Shown here: positions 1 through 5,488 of the stretch, piece after piece
Numbering within the stretch: the first letter of the stretch is position 1
Layout: the number at the start of each line of letters is the position of its first letter
Source: Calditrichia bacterium
GTDB lineage: Bacteria > Calditrichota > Calditrichia > RBG-13-44-9 > J042
Assembly (NCBI GenBank): GCA_030430345.1
Contig: JAUIFT010000208.1
Span: 1 to 5,936 of the forward strand
Reading direction: 5' to 3'
Length of the DNA: 5,936 nt
Notes under the pieces: generated by a model
The model's database searches: none
Told to the model about the DNA's origin: nothing
Seen by the model: the letters and a program-made list of their open reading frames with translations, nothing else
Position numbers and translations under genes: made by a program

Positions 1-587
1 AATCCGGGAATCGAAACCTGGCGATGATCTGACAATATAAAGGCGGTATTGTTTGTGACGCTGTTCATTCCCCCAATGCCAATGACGCGCTGATTGAGTC
101 CGGTACTAACCATATCGATGCCCATAACATCCTTCAGCGGGGAGAGGGAGCCCGGATAGACTTCCCCGACGGTCACATTCCGGTCCATAATCGCCAGGGG
201 CGTTGCTACCTTCAAGGCCCTTTGTTTGTGGCCTGCCGCGCTGGAGATATTGCGGGCGTTGTAGCTAATGGAAGTGGAACGCATCGTCAGGTTGATGACG
301 ATCGTGGTGTCATTAAAAAAGGGAACATCAAAGAAGCGTTGGCGGAGATACCCGTCGGCACTAATCCGCACCGGGTAATGCCCATCCGGTACTTCCTTAA
401 TCAGATAATAACCCTTGCGGTCAGTGAACGCTTTTTTCGCTGCGCCCTGAACGTCAATTTTCGCGCCAATGACCGGATCGCCGCTGAATTGATCCAGGAT
501 GCGACCGCGTAAAACATTTGTCTGGGCATTGGCAAACAGGGAAAGCAGGATTAGGTAAAAAATGATACGATACATGGCAGTATTCAT
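1..587 (-). CDS. TonB-dependent outer-membrane receptor, N-terminal part (cut by window edge)
   Basis: I translated this minus-strand frame by hand; it is open for 195 codons from ATG at 587 to the window edge. Residues 5-22 are a hydrophobic signal peptide ending in ANA|Q, suited to signal peptidase I. Residues about 26-102 form a carboxypeptidase-regulatory-like (CarboxypepD_reg) beta-sandwich, with GRILD, a DPVIGAKI stretch and DRKGYYLIKEVPDG. From about residue 128 a TonB plug domain begins, with PLSP-like LSPLKDVMGIDMVSTG and a VIGIGGMNSV segment like the IRGFNS region of plugs. The beta-barrel would lie outside the window. Such proteins import ligands through the outer membrane using TonB energy; the substrate cannot be told. 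Start choice is uncertain: an AAGGA lies 14 nt before ATG 587, and an alternative in-frame ATG is at 575. It is divergent from the Ig-domain lipoprotein at 934. Confidence 0.85.
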   Translation of the reverse strand, partial: MNTAMYRIIFYLILLSLFANAQTNVLRGRILDQFSGDPVIGAKIDVQGAAKKAFTDRKGYYLIKEVPDGHYPVRISADGYLRQRFFDVPFFNDTTIVINLTMRSTSISYNARNISSAAGHKQRALKVATPLAIMDRNVTVGEVYPGSLSPLKDVMGIDMVSTGLNQRVIGIGGMNSVTNNTAFILSDHRQVSIPG

Positions 588-671
588 GAGGATTTAAACA
601 TTCCTTTGTTTAATTGAATTCACAGTAAATGAAAAAGATCGGGCGTGCGGGGTAAATTACGCCAATGCTGG

Positions 672-677
672 ATTATA
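672..677 (-). promoter_or_regulatory. Candidate -10 box for the TonB-dependent receptor gene
   Basis: On the minus strand this reads TATAAT, a perfect sigma-70-type -10 hexamer, about 85 bp before the receptor start at 587. It is preceded by TTG. No convincing -35 lies 16-18 bp upstream (the best is ACAAAA or CAAAAC), so the call rests on the -10 alone. Confidence 0.35.
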
Positions 678-714
678 CAATAAATGCCGGTGAGTTTTGT
701 GAGGCAGTAACATT

Positions 715-735
715 ATTTGAAAATGAATTTCAAAT
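715..735. repeat. 8-bp inverted repeat, possible operator
   Basis: ATTTGAAA and TTTCAAAT are perfect inverted arms separated by ATGAA. The repeat lies between two divergently transcribed envelope genes, upstream of the -10 candidate of the receptor. Its symmetry and spacing suit a dimeric regulator site, but the AT-rich surroundings make a chance palindrome possible. Confidence 0.3.
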
Positions 736-866
736 TTCCTGATAAACGTATTAAAAGAGCTTGACAATCGTATGCAATTGCTGCTGAGAAAAATTACGGA
801 ATATTTTTTAACGAAGAATTATAAGAAAATTCGAATAAATTAAACCATTCGGTCTCCAGATGACGG

Positions 867-897
867 TTATCACAATAAAAATGGGTAAAAATGCTTT
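867..897 (+). promoter_or_regulatory. Upstream block shared with the paralogous lipoprotein gene (copy 1)
   Basis: TTATCACAA (867-875) is followed after 10 nt by TAAAAATGCTTT (886-897), ending 36 nt before the ATG at 934. The same two strings occur in the same order and orientation before the four-domain lipoprotein gene (3358 down to 3329, spacing 9 nt), while the spacer differs. In this copy the 10-nt spacer begins TAAAAATG, so TAAAAATG occurs twice in tandem with a 10-nt period. A promoter or activator site, or a conserved leader, is inferred; no clear -35/-10 pair is visible. Confidence 0.45.
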
Positions 898-933
898 TTT
901 CTATCAAAATGAACCTCAATACAGGAGTCTCTG

Positions 934-1623
934 ATGATAAAGCTGCGCCACATGGGAAATCAGCTGAAATTGTTCTGCTTAACATTCTTTTTGATCGCAG
1001 TCGTTGCCGGGTGTTTGCGGGAACCGGATGATGGGCCACCGAGGGTCAATATTCTCAACCCGAGCAATGGCGACTTTGTAAACGGTGTTGTGCCGATTGT
1101 TGCATCCGCCTCTGATGATAAAGATGTTGAAAATATCAAAATATTGATTGATGGGCAGGAAGTTGCATCAGCAAATGAGGATATGGTTTCTTACAACTGG
1201 GATACCGATCCTGTTGCGGATAATCTCAATCATGTTATCGCCGCGTACGCTTTGGATGAAGAGGGCAATATCGGTGCATCGGATCTGGTAACCGTTCGGA
1301 TTCTTGAAACGCCATTGATGGGCGCGGTGCCGACGATTTTGTTCGTTTTTCCCGACCCGACGGCAAATAATGTTTTTTCGAAGGCAATCACCCCGACCAT
1401 TCAGGTTGTTGTCGATGCGGATGACGATAAGCCGTTGGATCGGGTGGATTTTTATATTGACGGGCAATTGATGAGTCGGGATTCTATTCCTGATCCATTG
1501 TATCGCTATGACTGGGATATCACCCAGGAATTGAGCGAAATTGATCATACCATCTACGTCGTTGCATACGACACGGACAATAATTCTGCTGCTGCCCTGG
1601 CCGCGGTGACTATTGTGGATTAA
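934..1623 (+). CDS. Lipoprotein with two bacterial Ig-like domains
   Basis: A 229-residue predicted envelope lipoprotein of unknown specific role. The signal peptide (about residues 10-26) ends in the lipobox V-A-G-C, so Cys27 should be lipid-anchored. Two Ig-like domains of the Big_7 type follow, at about 34-125 and 131-229. Each shows the family pattern: an N-P or P strand start, an IDG turn (72-74 and 175-177), a central W-D (89-90 and 194-195), an N/D-H, then A-Y-x-x-D. It has no enzymatic domain, so a binding, adhesion or structural role is the most that can be inferred. AGGAG at 923-927 lies 6 nt before ATG 934 and supports that start, although a second ATG at 952 aligns with the start of the paralog. 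It is divergent from the TonB receptor and convergent with its four-domain paralog. Confidence 0.85.
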   Translation: MIKLRHMGNQLKLFCLTFFLIAVVAGCLREPDDGPPRVNILNPSNGDFVNGVVPIVASASDDKDVENIKILIDGQEVASANEDMVSYNWDTDPVADNLNHVIAAYALDEEGNIGASDLVTVRILETPLMGAVPTILFVFPDPTANNVFSKAITPTIQVVVDADDDKPLDRVDFYIDGQLMSRDSIPDPLYRYDWDITQELSEIDHTIYVVAYDTDNNSAAALAAVTIVD

Positions 1624-1690
1624 CTCCGGGCACCATCACCTCTCAATTGAATTTCTTCTACAAATCAATGAAGCTTTCTTGAAGCCATAA

Positions 1691-1713
1691 AGCTGCGGCA
1701 GACAACCGCAGCT
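1691..1713 (+). terminator. Hairpin downstream of the two-domain lipoprotein gene, weak terminator candidate
   Basis: AGCTGCGG pairs perfectly with CCGCAGCT around a 7-nt loop, 67 nt after the TAA at 1621-1623. The downstream GATTGATTCCCTCT is only moderately T-rich, and a TTTTT lies about 20 nt further on. This may end transcription of the plus-strand gene, but the U-tract is not convincing. Confidence 0.35.
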
Positions 1714-1790
1714 GATTGATTCCCTCTGGCCGGTTTTTACCCTTCACCCAAATACCAAGCTATCAAAAGTACTTAAAGCGTTTGAGAATT

Positions 1791-1808
1791 ATTGCTGAAT
1801 ACAGCAAT
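1791..1808. repeat. Perfect 7-bp hairpin
   Basis: ATTGCTG and CAGCAAT pair around the four-nucleotide loop AATA. It has no following T-run on either strand, so it is not an obvious terminator. It is one of a series of hairpins in this intergenic stretch. Confidence 0.4.
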
Positions 1809-1819
1809 AGCAACCACAT

Positions 1820-1909
1820 CATTCCCCGGAAAGATTTGATGTAATGCCAGGGAGCAAAAGCTATACGAGTAACATCACCTAAGCCCCGAGCATACAGCTC
1901 GGGGGAATG
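1820..1909. other. Nested inverted repeats, possible structured RNA or element end
   Basis: CATTCCCC (1820-1827) is complementary to GGGGAATG (1902-1909), and within it TGATGT (1837-1842) pairs with ACATCA (1872-1877). A tiny AGC/GCT stem with an AAAA loop (1853-1862) sits inside that. The outer pairing competes with the strong hairpin CCCCGAGC/GCTCGGGG at 1884-1904, because bases 1902-1904 are used by both. The complementarity is seen; folding, transcription and function are inferred. Confidence 0.3.
1884..1904. repeat. Strong GC-rich hairpin, 8-bp stem
   Basis: CCCCGAGC and GCTCGGGG pair perfectly around the loop ATACA in otherwise AT-rich DNA. It lacks a T-run on either side. Short GC-rich hairpins of this look occur at ends of IS200/IS605-family elements and in REP sequences, but no transposase or second end is visible here. 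Confidence 0.5.
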
Positions 1910-1923
1910 GAATATGTATAAAG

Positions 1924-1959
1924 AAAAAAAAATCCCCTATCCAAAAGGGCAGGGGATTT
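1924..1959 (-). terminator. Intrinsic terminator of the four-domain lipoprotein gene
   Basis: Read on the minus strand, AAATCCCCT pairs with AGGGGATTT (9 bp). The stem can extend inward across one A-C mismatch and a G-T wobble to a tetraloop, and a run of nine T follows. It begins 45 nt after the TAA of the minus-strand gene at 2004-2006, the expected distance. On the plus strand the trailing sequence is AT-rich but not a T-run, so it should act mainly leftward. Confidence 0.85.
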
Positions 1960-2003
1960 AAATATATAGGAGCGTAAATGGTGCTCGTAGTTATGAATAA
2001 GGC

Positions 2004-3278
2004 TTACGGAACCAAACGAATCGTTCCCATTACCACGCCAACGTTGCCGGAAGGATCAAATGCCCGGACAAAGATAGAGTGGTCGATGTCGACAACATAG
2101 TTGGTTAAATCCCACTGAATTTCGTAGAGTGGGGCGTTGTCCGTACCCATCAGGACGCCATCAATGTAAAATTCCACATTGGTAATTCCGAAATCGTCCC
2201 GGGCGTTGGCAACGACATTGATTGTATTATTGAAAGCGCTTTTCGAGATGATGTTGCCGGCCACCGGGAAAATTAGTTCCACAACCGGCACGTCAGTATC
2301 CGGGATAACATTGGATGAAACGGTGACATTGATAAAATTTGCCGAGACATTGAATCCCAGTTGATCGTAGGCGACGGAGAAAATAGTGTGGCGCGAGTTG
2401 TTCGGCAGGTTCGAAGTTTCCCACTGATAGGTGAAGGGAAAAGTCGTTGAGGTGCCGCGATAAGCGCCGTCGATAAAAAAGCGAACGCTGTCGATCGGGT
2501 TAAACTCTACATTGCTGACGTGTGTAACCACGTTAACCAGGCCACTAACAGTTTGATTTTCGATCGGATTCTCAATGACGGCAATCGGTGCAGTGATGTT
2601 GCCGGGATTATCCGAAGCGATGGTAACAGAGGTGACGCTCGAGGTAACGTTAAATCCAAAACGGTCGTAAGCAATGCCGAAGATGGTGTGAGAAGAGCCG
2701 TTCACCAGATTCGAGGCGTCCCATTCGTAGATGTACGGAAAAGTCACATCCGTCACAACTTTTTCGCCATCAATGAAGATTGCGACGCTGTCGATGGGGT
2801 TGTTGATGTCCGGATCGACGCCAATTGCCACATTCACCCGTCCGCCGACGCTCTGGCCGTTCAACGGATTCTGCACGGTCACCAGCTGCGGCAGCGTGTC
2901 GGAAACCTGGGCAAATACCTGCACCGAGGTAATAGCTGACGGGCCAATGTTGTCATCGTCATCCACGGCATAAGCAACTACGTGATGGTTGCGATTATCG
3001 GCAATTGGGGCGGTATCCCAGTTAAATGTTGCCTGGTCGCCTTCTTGCTCAAGCACTTGCACACCATCGACGAATACCCGAATAAACTGAACATTCTTTT
3101 CGTCAACAGCAGTAACAATAACCGGCACATTTCCCCGAACAACGTCCCCGGAAGTTGGGCTCAGGATTGTTGTTACCGGTGGTCCCTGATCAGTTTGATC
3201 GACACAACCGGTAGCGACTATAGCGGTAAAAAATGTTAATGTCAGAAGTAGTAAAAATTTTAATCCACGATTTTCCAT
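2004..3278 (-). CDS. Lipoprotein with four bacterial Ig-like domains, paralog of the gene at 934
   Basis: A 424-residue predicted lipoprotein: signal peptide at residues 5-24, lipobox A-T-G-C, lipidated Cys25. Four Big_7-type Ig domains follow at about 32-123, 129-222, 229-322 and 329-424. Domains 2 and 3 match with an exact 100-residue period (PIDSV at 161 and 261, IDG at 169 and 269, HTIF at 197 and 297), with roughly 35 of 64 residues identical. Domain 1 resembles the first domain of the paralog at 934 (both have GPP, N-W-D-T and A-D-N near the same places), and domain 4 resembles its last domain. The frame is open 31 codons further upstream to 3371, but AGGAG ends 9 nt before ATG 3278 and the signal peptide begins there, so 3278 is the start. 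A surface-binding or structural role is inferred; no catalytic motif is seen. Confidence 0.88.
   Translation of the reverse strand: MENRGLKFLLLLTLTFFTAIVATGCVDQTDQGPPVTTILSPTSGDVVRGNVPVIVTAVDEKNVQFIRVFVDGVQVLEQEGDQATFNWDTAPIADNRNHHVVAYAVDDDDNIGPSAITSVQVFAQVSDTLPQLVTVQNPLNGQSVGGRVNVAIGVDPDINNPIDSVAIFIDGEKVVTDVTFPYIYEWDASNLVNGSSHTIFGIAYDRFGFNVTSSVTSVTIASDNPGNITAPIAVIENPIENQTVSGLVNVVTHVSNVEFNPIDSVRFFIDGAYRGTSTTFPFTYQWETSNLPNNSRHTIFSVAYDQLGFNVSANFINVTVSSNVIPDTDVPVVELIFPVAGNIISKSAFNNTINVVANARDDFGITNVEFYIDGVLMGTDNAPLYEIQWDLTNYVVDIDHSIFVRAFDPSGNVGVVMGTIRLVP
2313..2894 (-). repeat. Internal tandem repeat: Ig domains 2 and 3 of the lipoprotein
   Basis: Domain 2 is encoded by about 2613-2894 and domain 3 by about 2313-2594. 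They are equivalent over their length with a 300-bp period and are more like each other than like domains 1 or 4. Both lack counterparts in the two-domain paralog, pointing to a domain duplication, or a loss in the shorter gene. Confidence 0.75.
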
Positions 3279-3328
3279 GTGAGAAGCTCCTGTGATTTGT
3301 TTTGTTGGCGCTAAATAAGACGGTAAGG

Positions 3329-3358
3329 AAAGCATTTTTAAGGTTTGCTTTGTGATAA
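3329..3358 (-). promoter_or_regulatory. Upstream block shared with the paralogous lipoprotein gene (copy 2)
   Basis: On the minus strand TTATCACAA (3358-3350) is followed after 9 nt by TAAAAATGCTTT (3340-3329), 50 nt before the start at 3278. The two strings match the block at 867-897 exactly, and ATGA three bases upstream of TTATCACAA is also shared. The spacer sequences differ. A joint regulatory or leader role is inferred. Confidence 0.45.
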
Positions 3359-3423
3359 GTATCATAAACAAAATGCCTTAAACTTTTCGATACAGTATGT
3401 TCATTTTTTGTTAATAATTTGTT

Positions 3424-3432
3424 TGTTATAAT
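3424..3432 (+). promoter_or_regulatory. Extended -10 promoter candidate, with a minus-strand -10 on the same bases
   Basis: TGTTATAAT is a consensus extended -10 (TGn-TATAAT) pointing towards the SPOR lipoprotein, about 155 bp before its start; the -35 region is only T-rich (TTTTTG at 16 bp). The overlapping bases 3425-3430 read TATAAC on the other strand, with a weak TTTCAA 16 bp upstream of it, pointing to the Ig lipoprotein at 3278. One site may thus serve both divergent genes. Confidence 0.4.
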
Positions 3433-3522
3433 GATCTTTAAAATGGTTGAAAATTCTCACCTTTATCAACCTGCACATTAATTTCTCGAAATAGCCGGGA
3501 AAAATTGCATTAATAATTTCCC

Positions 3523-3551
3523 TTGAATCATCGTCGATTATGCGTTATTTT
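3523..3551 (+). promoter_or_regulatory. Second promoter candidate for the SPOR lipoprotein gene
   Basis: TTGAAT (3523-3528) and TATTTT (3546-3551) are separated by 17 bp, the optimal sigma-70 spacing. Each matches four of the six consensus bases. It would place the transcript start about 30 bp before the ATG at 3589. Confidence 0.35.
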
Positions 3552-3588
3552 TTGGGGTTGCATTTATTTTAAGTGAAGGAATTCAAAT

Positions 3589-4188
3589 ATGATACATGCC
3601 TTTAAATCAATCTCCCTCAAATTGTTCATTAGTGTGTTCCTGGCGATAATTGTTTTTTCTTGCGCCAGCACAAATAATAATGCCGTACGTAATCCGGATC
3701 GAGATCCGGTAGCAACCGCGCCAGTGGTCGATGAATCATTCGATCCGATAACACTGGAAGATGAAGATTTAGACTTCCCGGAAAATAATACTCGCCTGGA
3801 CCAGGAAAGCAATACTAGCCTTCCCGGAGAAAACACAGGAAGTAACACAAATGCCAACCCGGTGCAAAACCGCCAGATAAATGGTTACCGCGTGCAGCTA
3901 TTTGCTACTCGTGATAATGAGATTGGTGAGCTTGAAAAGAAAAAAGCAGAATTCCTTTTTGCTGAGGATGAAGTCGCAGTATATATCGAATATGATTCTC
4001 CCATGTATAAAATCCGCGTCGGCGACTGCGAATCCCGGGAAGATGCGGAAGCACTTCGGGATATTGCCCGCAGAAAAGATTACGTTTCTGCCTGGGTAGT
4101 GCCTACCAAAGTTAACACAAATCCGATTCTGCCAATGATGCAGGACGTTAACAGCGGCTCCGCTGGAGACGCTAACGATTTCCAATAA
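3589..4188 (+). CDS. SPOR-domain lipoprotein
   Basis: A 199-residue predicted lipoprotein with a signal peptide (about 5-24), lipobox V-F-S-C and Cys25. Residues 26-95 are a low-complexity linker rich in Asn, Asp, Glu and Pro. A SPOR domain lies at about 99-172, with GYRVQLFAT opening the first strand, YKIRVGDCESREDAEAL in the middle and the final strand around WVVPTK. SPOR domains bind denuded glycan strands of peptidoglycan, often at division sites, so an envelope or division role is inferred. A 27-residue tail follows. AAGGA at 3576-3580 lies 8 nt before the ATG. The gene ends 50 bp before yebC with no terminator visible between, so it may be co-transcribed with yebC-ruvC-ruvA. The DNA-side genes suggest no direct functional link. 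Confidence 0.85.
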   Translation: MIHAFKSISLKLFISVFLAIIVFSCASTNNNAVRNPDRDPVATAPVVDESFDPITLEDEDLDFPENNTRLDQESNTSLPGENTGSNTNANPVQNRQINGYRVQLFATRDNEIGELEKKKAEFLFAEDEVAVYIEYDSPMYKIRVGDCESREDAEALRDIARRKDYVSAWVVPTKVNTNPILPMMQDVNSGSAGDANDFQ

Positions 4189-4238
4189 TCATGTGAATTT
4201 CCAGAACTTAAGAAACCGGAAGGAAATACGGAGGACCT

Positions 4239-4988
4239 ATGGCCGGACATTCCAAATGGGCCAATATAAAGTTCCGTAAGGAGCGGCAAGACGCCAAGAA
4301 GAGTAAGGTTTTTACTAAAATCATCAAGGAAATTACCATCGCCGCCCGTTTAGGCGGTGGAGATGTCGATTCCAATCCCCGCTTGCGTACGGCGATCCAG
4401 GCGGCGAAAGCAGCCAATTTGCCGATGAAGAACGTCGACAATGCGATTCAAAAAGGCACCGGTGAACTGCCGGGCATGATTTTGGAAGAGATCGTTTACG
4501 AAGGCTACGGGCCGGGCGGGGTCGCTCTCTATGTTTTATGCACAACGGATAATAAAAACCGTACGGTCGGGGAAGTTCGCCATTTGATGTCCAAATATGG
4601 GGGCAATCTTGGGGAAAGCGGTTGCGTTGGCTGGATGTTTGATAAAAAAGGGCTGATCCGCGTTAATCGGGAAAATTATGATGAAGAAGAGATGATGCTG
4701 GCTGCGATTGATGCCGGTGCGGATGATGTCGTTACTGAAGAAGATGCTTATGAAGTTTATACTTCTTTTGAAGAAATGTATAATGTAAAGGCCAATCTTG
4801 ATGCCGCTGGCATTGAATCTGATTCTGCCGAAATCACCTTTATCCCGCAAAATACAGTGCCGCTGGATATAAAGAAGGCCGAATCGATGTTAAAATTGAT
4901 GGATGCACTGGAAGATAATGATGATGTTCAGAATGTATTCGCCAATTTTGATATCGATGATGAAGTAATGGAAAGCTTAAGCTCTTGA
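4239..4988 (+). CDS. yebC: YebC/PmpR family protein
   Basis: A full-length 249-residue YebC-family protein. It opens with the family signature [11 protein letters not shown] and a basic [15 protein letters not shown] helix. It continues with [17 protein letters not shown], then [26 protein letters not shown] and the [14 protein letters not shown] block (about residues 86-134), and closes with an acidic C-terminal domain. Members have been described as DNA-binding transcription regulators (PmpR), and more recently as factors that help ribosomes through difficult sequences; which applies here cannot be told. The start is set by the signature and by GGAGG at 4230-4234, four bases before the ATG. 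The stop overlaps the ruvC start by 4 bp (TTGA), indicating translational coupling. A gene order of yebC before ruvC and ruvA is common in bacteria. Confidence 0.95.
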   Translation: MAGHSKWANIKFRKERQDAKKSKVFTKIIKEITIAARLGGGDVDSNPRLRTAIQAAKAANLPMKNVDNAIQKGTGELPGMILEEIVYEGYGPGGVALYVLCTTDNKNRTVGEVRHLMSKYGGNLGESGCVGWMFDKKGLIRVNRENYDEEEMMLAAIDAGADDVVTEEDAYEVYTSFEEMYNVKANLDAAGIESDSAEITFIPQNTVPLDIKKAESMLKLMDALEDNDDVQNVFANFDIDDEVMESLSS

Positions 4989-5482
4989 TCATATTAGGAA
5001 TAGATCCCGGACTCTCTACTACTGGCTTTGGGGTAATAGAAGTTGCCGGAAACAGAGTGCATTGCCGGGGATTCGGGGGAATTAGCAGTAAGGGTAAAGA
5101 ACCGTTGTCAATTCGCTTGAACAAGATTTATGACGGTGTCCGGGAAGCAGTGGAAACATATCAACCGGAACATTGTGCGATTGAAGACGTCTTTTATCAT
5201 GAGAATGTAAACACCGCCATTGTGATGGGACATGCCCGGGGCGTTGCCATGCTGGCTGCGCAACAATCCGGCGTCACAGTGTTTGAATATGCTGCCAGAG
5301 AAGTAAAAATGTCAACCGTTGGAAACGGGGCTGCTTCCAAAAAACAGGTGCAGGCAATGGTGCAGCGTTTACTCGCTTTAAAAGCGCTGCCAAAACCTCA
5401 GGATGCCGCAGATGCCTTAGCAGTAGCCCTGTGCCATCATCATCGTATAAAATTCCGTATGCTTAAAACCGCAGCAAAGTGA
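4985..5482 (+). CDS. ruvC: Crossover junction endodeoxyribonuclease RuvC
   Basis: A 165-residue RuvC, close to the usual 160-175. It cuts Holliday junctions symmetrically as a dimer, working with RuvAB in recombinational repair. The four acidic catalytic residues of the RNase H-like fold are present: Asp7 in GIDPG, Glu67 in AIEDVFY, and Asp140 and Asp143 in [10 protein letters not shown]. The [18 protein letters not shown] stretch matches the conserved region before them. The start is TTG at 4985, overlapping the yebC stop as TTGA. It is supported by the fact that ILGIDPG must begin within a few residues and no in-frame ATG lies nearby. No strong ribosome binding site is visible, so coupling to yebC translation is likely. 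Confidence 0.96.
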   Translation: MIILGIDPGLSTTGFGVIEVAGNRVHCRGFGGISSKGKEPLSIRLNKIYDGVREAVETYQPEHCAIEDVFYHENVNTAIVMGHARGVAMLAAQQSGVTVFEYAAREVKMSTVGNGAASKKQVQAMVQRLLALKALPKPQDAADALAVALCHHHRIKFRMLKTAAK

Positions 5483-5488
5483 CCAGGG

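Larger units (their letters stand above)
588..933. other. Divergent intergenic region, no gene
   Basis: This 346-bp AT-rich gap separates the minus-strand receptor from the plus-strand lipoprotein. It holds the minus-strand -10 at 672-677, the inverted repeat at 715-735, a perfect TTGACA hexamer at 761-766 without a matching -10 at 16-18 bp, and the TTATCACAA/TAAAAATGCTTT block at 867-897. A minus-strand open frame enters from the lipoprotein gene but has no coding character. I see no RNA gene here. Confidence 0.6.
1624..2003. other. Hairpin-rich region between convergent genes, no protein gene
   Basis: This 380-bp gap separates the 3' ends of the two Ig-domain lipoprotein genes. It contains perfect hairpins at 1691-1713 and 1791-1808, one at 1884-1904, and a terminator at 1924-1959. 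Longer-range complementarity joins 1820-1827 to 1902-1909 and 1837-1842 to 1872-1877. Two transcription terminators explain part of it; about 210 bp (1714-1923) remain unexplained. A degraded IS200/IS605-type end, a structured RNA or a REP-like element are options, with no transposase seen. Confidence 0.6.
3279..3588. other. Divergent intergenic region, no gene
   Basis: This 310-bp AT-rich gap lies between the minus-strand Ig lipoprotein and the plus-strand SPOR lipoprotein. It contains the shared upstream block (3329-3358), the TATAAT/TATAAC site usable on both strands (3425-3432) and a TTGAAT/TATTTT pair (3523-3551). The minus-strand frame open up to 3371 is an artefact of a missing stop upstream of the true start. 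Confidence 0.6.

Noticed and set aside
222..512. Plus-strand open frame of 96 codons
   Set aside because: It is antisense to the TonB receptor, whose signal peptide, CarboxypepD_reg domain and plug are clear in the minus-strand frame.
584..601. Five-codon mini-frame (MFKSS) whose TGA overlaps the receptor ATG
   Set aside because: The AAGGA sits directly against its ATG with no room for ribosome binding, and such a short frame arises easily by chance.
761..766. Perfect TTGACA hexamer as a plus-strand -35
   Set aside because: No acceptable -10 lies 16-18 bp downstream (CTGAGA is the sequence there), so no promoter is called.
794..1039. Minus-strand open frame of 81 codons upstream of and into the two-domain lipoprotein gene
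   Set aside because: It overlaps the signal-peptide region of a convincing gene on the other strand and has no recognisable domain or ribosome binding site support.
1763..1936. Minus-strand open stretch containing APWHYIKSFRG followed by hydrophobic residues
   Set aside because: It looks briefly protein-like, but the only ATG codons leave about 26 residues and the open stretch runs through the hairpin at 1884-1904. It is probably chance or, at most, a remnant.
2520..2973. Two overlapping plus-strand open frames
   Set aside because: They are antisense shadows of the Ig-domain repeats; the minus-strand frame carries the repeated domain pattern.
3564..3857. Minus-strand open frame across the start of the SPOR gene
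   Set aside because: The plus-strand gene has a good ribosome binding site, lipobox and SPOR domain, while this frame has none.
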